Shown: positions 60,938-64,000 of the stretch, piece after piece
Layout: each line of letters begins with the position of its first letter
How positions within the stretch are numbered: position 1 is the first letter of the stretch
Assembly: GCA_942492935.1 (NCBI GenBank)
Contig: OW818654.1
Span: 3,100,001 to 3,164,000 of the forward strand
Source of the DNA: JANJUO01 sp942492935
Lineage (GTDB): Bacteria; Bacteroidota; Ignavibacteria; Kapaibacteriales; UBA2268
Reading direction: 5' to 3'
Length of the DNA: 64,000 bases
Notes under the pieces: generated by a model
What the model was told of the DNA's origin: nothing
Database searches by the model: none
Seen by the model: the letters and a program-made list of their open reading frames with translations, nothing else
Translations under genes and position numbers: made by a program

Positions 60938-61921
60938 TTATTTCAAAACAAAAAATGGAACTATAGAAGTATCATACTGAACAAAATACATCCCAGATGA
61001 AAGATTGCTTACAGATACAATCGGTGTTGTAGATTTCAATACTACATTTCCAAGAATATCTATAACATTAAATTCCGAAATACCGGCAACTTCTATATAA
61101 TCATTTGTTACTGTTGGTTTAATGCTAAATGAAACTGTTTTTGCACTTTCAACTGAACTATAAACCCCCATATTTAGTTTTTCTCTGATTGAATATTTAT
61201 AACCATCAAAAAAACTAAGCGAGGTTAGTTTTGTTATCTCAAAAGGAGTTGTTATATATTCTTGCCAATCGTGATTTTTAGCATCAGCAGTGTTAGGCAT
61301 TATCACAGAAATGACTTTTGTATTTTCTGTAACATCCTTATGACCTTGACCTCTTTCCATAACAACTATTATTTTGAAACAAGCACCAGGAATAGGGATT
61401 ATACCATTAATTAAATTACTATATTGATTATAATATATTGGTCCAGTATAAATATATAGTTCCTTGTTTTCTTCAATACAAAGTTTCTTGCAATAATCCA
61501 CTAAGGATTTCCAAGGATAATGGTATAGTTCAGGTCTTAGTGGTAAGACATTTGTCATCAAGTAGGTTGATTTATTATCTTCGAAAGTATCAGTTCTTTC
61601 TTCAGAATTAACCATCTGCCCGAGTTCATAACCAGAATTTTCATAATCTGATGGTTGTGGGTAGGACTTTGCTTCGTATGATGTATCAGTAATAAAATTC
61701 CCTGCATACTTTTCTCCATTCCCAAGCCAATCACTATTAAGATTGAAAGCAAGGTAGAATGTAGAATTATTAAAAGTCCTAAAAGCAACAACATACTGGC
61801 TTCTTTCAATAATTACTAAGTCTGAAGGTAGTATAGTTGAAACAGATCCTAACTCAATATTTGGATTTCTTTGAGCAAATAGAGGCAGAGCAAGCAAGAA
61901 TAATAAGAATATTATTTTCAT
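60938..61921 (-). CDS. T9SS-sorted DNA/RNA non-specific endonuclease-like protein with degenerate active site
   Basis: 327 residues with a signal peptide (MKIIFLLFLLALPLFA). The middle aligns with the NUC1-type beta-beta-alpha-metal nuclease: SYPQPSDYENSGYELGQM where active enzymes have YDRGHM, and TNVLP where they have TNV.PQ. The catalytic His is thus Gln, and the metal-ligand Asn of the following segment is not evident (RPELYHYPWKSL). The C-terminus is a type A sorting domain (NVIDILGNVVLKST, LSSGMYFVQYD). The start is 4 bp after the SecB-like stop, so it belongs to the toxin-antitoxin-chaperone operon. It may be a binding protein rather than an enzyme. Confidence 0.75.
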   Translation of the reverse strand: MKIIFLLFLLALPLFAQRNPNIELGSVSTILPSDLVIIERSQYVVAFRTFNNSTFYLAFNLNSDWLGNGEKYAGNFITDTSYEAKSYPQPSDYENSGYELGQMVNSEERTDTFEDNKSTYLMTNVLPLRPELYHYPWKSLVDYCKKLCIEENKELYIYTGPIYYNQYSNLINGIIPIPGACFKIIVVMERGQGHKDVTENTKVISVIMPNTADAKNHDWQEYITTPFEITKLTSLSFFDGYKYSIREKLNMGVYSSVESAKTVSFSIKPTVTNDYIEVAGISEFNVIDILGNVVLKSTTPIVSVSNLSSGMYFVQYDTSIVPFFVLK

Positions 61922-61925
61922 TGGA

Positions 61926-62393
61926 TTAATCCTGTTGGAAATTATCGATTGTATGTTGAACTAATTCATTAATATCAATAATAGGTAAAATTATTCGATT
62001 TAAAAAGCTACCTTGAGTTTTAGCAAATAATATTCCTCGAGCAGTCGAATAGGAAATAGCCACTAAATTTTTAAGTATAGAATTTGGGATTTGCAAACCT
62101 TGGTTATCTAATTTTGCTATTTCTTTCAAATTTACTAATTTGAAATCTGTTACTAAAGAAAAATCAATTAAATTGATTACTTGACCATTTAAATTATATG
62201 GGTAAAATATTGTCAAAACAACTTGTAAGCTTTCATCTTCAATATTCTCTGCAAATTGTACTTGAGTACCAATTTGAAAATTATCCAGTTCGAAACTGTT
62301 TGTAATATCATATCCAGGTTCAATTAGGATAAATCTATTAATTCTAAAACCTATTATACCAACAGTAATTTTAGTTTCTAAAGGATCAGGCAT
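61926..62393 (-). CDS. SecB-like chaperone
   Basis: About 155 residues from ATG 62393 (MPDPLETK), which overlaps the antitoxin stop by 8 bp; an in-frame ATG at 62429 would add 12 residues. The pattern matches the SecB fold: VVLTIFYP strand, DFSLVTDFKLVNLKEI, then IPNSILKNLVAISYSTARGI and FLNRIILPIIDINELV, where SecB has [22 protein letters not shown]. SecB-like proteins are export chaperones, and some are dedicated to a toxin-antitoxin pair. It follows the antitoxin and precedes a predicted secreted protein. The family call rests on pattern and context. Confidence 0.72.
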   Translation of the reverse strand: MPDPLETKITVGIIGFRINRFILIEPGYDITNSFELDNFQIGTQVQFAENIEDESLQVVLTIFYPYNLNGQVINLIDFSLVTDFKLVNLKEIAKLDNQGLQIPNSILKNLVAISYSTARGILFAKTQGSFLNRIILPIIDINELVQHTIDNFQQD

Positions 62394-62847
62394 ATTTACA
62401 ATATTCCCCTTCTTCATCTGTTTTTTCATATTGAATGGTTCCTTGATTTTTTAAAAAATTATAATTAACATGATTGATATTAATATCAGTTTTGTAATCA
62501 TTTGAATTCTTAATGTTCGCTGGGAAATCAACAAAGCTAGTATTATTTACATTATTAGCGAATAAATTACCACTTTTGTATTTATTGACAGCAGTTTCAA
62601 AGCTAACAAAATTTATTAAAGGAACATTGCCTGTTGCTAATGATAATTCAACGAATTTTGATAATTTATGGTCGAAGTTCCCATTCAATACTTGTGATAT
62701 ATAACTTTTCCCAACACCTAATTCTGAAGCAAACTCAGTTTGGGTTAAGTTATTTTTTTCAAGATATTTATTAATCAACTCATACAGTTGATGTTGGATT
62801 TCAAATATCCAATATTCTGGTCCGTTTAATAACTCATTAGTTTTCAT
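62386..62847 (-). CDS. HTH antitoxin (HigA-like) with long C-terminal extension
   Basis: 153 residues from ATG 62847, which has GGAG 7 nt upstream and lies 4 nt after the toxin stop; the ATG at 62895 inside the toxin gene is less likely. It has an XRE-type helix-turn-helix (LTQTEFASELGVGKSYISQV). The last 70 residues after the DNA-binding domain are Asn-rich and polar (KYKSGNLFANNVNNTSFVDF), the position of the chaperone-addiction region in known toxin-antitoxin-chaperone systems. It probably binds the toxin and represses the operon. Confidence 0.75.
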   Translation of the reverse strand: MKTNELLNGPEYWIFEIQHQLYELINKYLEKNNLTQTEFASELGVGKSYISQVLNGNFDHKLSKFVELSLATGNVPLINFVSFETAVNKYKSGNLFANNVNNTSFVDFPANIKNSNDYKTDININHVNYNFLKNQGTIQYEKTDEEGEYCKYA

Positions 62848-62851
62848 TTCT

Positions 62852-63241
62852 TTACTCCAAGGATATTCTGTAATCTTTAATAATTTTTTTTGCATTTAAT
62901 ACATCATTCTTTTGATTTGTTTTATATCCGCCTGAGATTATTATGTGGTTTTTACTTTTTTCAATTATTCCATATACTCTTAATTTCTCATGCTTAATTT
63001 CGAACATTTTGTAATTCACATAATCATTAAATAATTTAAAATTTGCTGGATTAGGTTTTAATCCTCTTGAAATTAAGTCAATAACATACAATATTTTTTT
63101 AAAACTATTCTTCATATTAGCATGATTGTTTATAACATCTTCTTCAAAATCATCAAACGGACAAATATAATCTACCATCATTTTGTAGATATTTACTTTC
63201 TTTTCAACCGTCTTAAATTCTGTTAACGTATAATTACTCAT
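62852..63241 (-). CDS. HigB-like/RelE-superfamily toxin candidate
   Basis: 129 residues. The C-terminal part (KLRVYGIIEKSKNHIIISGG, then YKTNQKND) follows the RelE-superfamily strand pattern in which a basic residue-rich sheet carries the ribonuclease site; the N-terminal 80 residues are helical. It is first in the operon, before an HTH antitoxin, as in higBA. The operon has a SecB-like gene third. mRNA cleavage is inferred. Confidence 0.65.
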   Translation of the reverse strand: MSNYTLTEFKTVEKKVNIYKMMVDYICPFDDFEEDVINNHANMKNSFKKILYVIDLISRGLKPNPANFKLFNDYVNYKMFEIKHEKLRVYGIIEKSKNHIIISGGYKTNQKNDVLNAKKIIKDYRISLE

Positions 63242-63242
63242 A

Positions 63243-63264
63243 TTAGTTTACTTCCAACTAAACT
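63243..63264 (-). promoter_or_regulatory. Putative operator of the toxin operon
   Basis: Inverted arms AGTTTA / TAAACT (63245-63250 and 63259-63264), overlapping TTAGTT / AACTAA, lie directly before the toxin ATG. A site for the HTH antitoxin is plausible. Confidence 0.4.
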
Positions 63265-63340
63265 TTTTGTAATATTTTGAATATTTAATCAACCCAAATA
63301 CTAATACGATGAAATTCTTCAATATAGATATAAACACAAA

Positions 63341-63364
63341 ATCCCCCTTTTTTAAAAGGGGGAT
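63341..63364 (-). terminator. Terminator of the deoxyhypusine-synthase-like gene
   Basis: ATCCCCCTTTT / AAAAGGGGGAT 11-bp arms with a 2-nt centre, followed on the minus strand by TTTTGTG. Confidence 0.75.
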
Positions 63365-63462
63365 GCAACTAGAGGATTTAAAAATTTATCAATATTAATG
63401 TGCAAATATTTCATTTATAAAATTGAATAAGTTACAATCAATTGATGAAAATATTATTATAT

Positions 63463-64000
63463 TTACTTATCTAATATTCCATTGAAATTTCGTTCTGGAC
63501 GATTTTTCCAGTTTCCTTTGTGATAACCGTAACCTGCAATAAGGGGCCAAGCAATTGTAGCTTCGGCAAATACCATTTGTTCGTAAGTAGTTTCTACTTT
63601 ACCCCAAGAACTTGCTTCTTTTAAGGTGGAACCGGATAAAGCACCATCTCTTTCGTCAGCAACAGTTATTTGAATTGCATATTTGTGCATTTCAACATCC
63701 ATTCCCAATACTTCTGCTGCAACAACGATGTCTTGAGTGAAATTCTTTGGAACGCCACCACCAATCATAAATACAGCTGAATCTTTGTTCGCTAATTTTG
63801 TTTTGGTAATTTCAAGAAAATCTTTTGCTGAATCAATTGTAAGCATTTCTCCTTTGGCATTGTATTGATGATGAACGAGTCCAAAACCTGCTGAACAATC
63901 AGAAAATGCAGGACAGAATATAGGCACTCCTTTTTCATAAGCCGTTCTAATAATTGAACCTTCCCCTTTGTTATTATCAACAAGCCATTTTCCCATTTCA
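63463..64000 (-). CDS. Deoxyhypusine synthase-like protein (5' partial)
   Basis: At least 178 codons; the frame stays open to the right edge, so the N-terminal part lies outside the window. Conserved regions: KGVPIFCPAFSDCSAGFGL, MIGGGVPKNF, ADERDGALSGSTL and EASSWGK, whose Lys matches the active-site lysine of deoxyhypusine synthase. Eukaryotic and archaeal enzymes modify eIF5A with spermidine. Bacterial relatives probably act on polyamines or other substrates, so the name is by homology only. Confidence 0.88.
   Translation of the reverse strand, partial: EMGKWLVDNNKGEGSIIRTAYEKGVPIFCPAFSDCSAGFGLVHHQYNAKGEMLTIDSAKDFLEITKTKLANKDSAVFMIGGGVPKNFTQDIVVAAEVLGMDVEMHKYAIQITVADERDGALSGSTLKEASSWGKVETTYEQMVFAEATIAWPLIAGYGYHKGNWKNRPERNFNGILDK

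Overview
The window reads as a chromosomal segment of a low-GC member of the Bacteroidota/Chlorobiota assemblage (Ignavibacteria- or Kapabacteria-like; this placement is inference). Three things point there. Several exported proteins end in a type IX secretion (T9SS) type A sorting domain. The only clear promoter has the Bacteroidota form TTTG-N19-TAnnTTTG (5396-5426). Intergenic regions are rich in strong hairpin terminators and dispersed palindromes. Most genes are housekeeping or exported proteins in short operons.

Layout. 1-4.5 kb: end of a membrane-anchored beta-carbonic anhydrase, exported leucine-rich-repeat (LRR) proteins and an FKBP lipoprotein. 4.5-10 kb: an unknown exported protein, tRNA-Ser(GCU), tsaD, a frameshifted cinA, a GWxTD protein and ruvX. 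10-11.3 kb: gene-free, with a MITE-like element, a heptamer tandem array and a long hairpin. 11.3-21 kb: a T9SS cargo, rodA, purC, a degenerate glycoside hydrolase 2 protein fused to a membrane domain, a bi-domain oxidoreductase and a DUF58 protein. 21-22.5 kb: a tandem 33-bp REP-like array and an IS630-type insertion sequence that landed inside another REP-like unit. 22.6-30.3 kb: a Gfo/Idh/MocA oxidoreductase, xerC, an LRR protein, dnaK, a KamA-type radical SAM enzyme and a HIT protein. 30.4-38 kb: a Kbl-like enzyme, an unknown exported protein, a nucleotidyltransferase toxin-antitoxin-like pair beside a DUF4143 remnant, then acpS, an acetyl-CoA-synthetase-like ligase, an acyl carrier protein and a second Kbl-like alpha-oxoamine synthase. 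38-46 kb: a palindrome-rich spacer, an isolated nuoA-nuoB pair, a di-haem peroxidase lipoprotein, a second MITE-like copy and two exported surface proteins. 46-54 kb: gatC, an outer-membrane-like protein, rlmN, a PorZ-like beta-propeller and ribH on the minus strand, then an FKBP and a GT-C-like membrane protein. 54-55.1 kb: a BrnT-like toxin-antitoxin pair between 56-bp direct repeats. 55.3-60.7 kb: a carotenoid operon. 60.9-63.2 kb: a toxin-antitoxin-SecB-like chaperone operon that continues into a T9SS-sorted protein with a nuclease-like but degenerate fold. 63.5 kb to the end: a deoxyhypusine-synthase-like gene cut by the window edge.

How genes work together. The carotenoid genes (phytoene synthase, CruF-like hydratase, acyltransferase, glycosyltransferase, desaturase) fit an acylated carotenoid glycoside. 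The acpS/ligase/ACP/oxoamine-synthase group has the parts for carrier-linked condensation of a small acyl group with an amino acid, and its product is unknown. The chaperone-linked toxin-antitoxin operon is the most unusual arrangement, because the chaperone gene lies directly between an antitoxin and a predicted secreted cargo.
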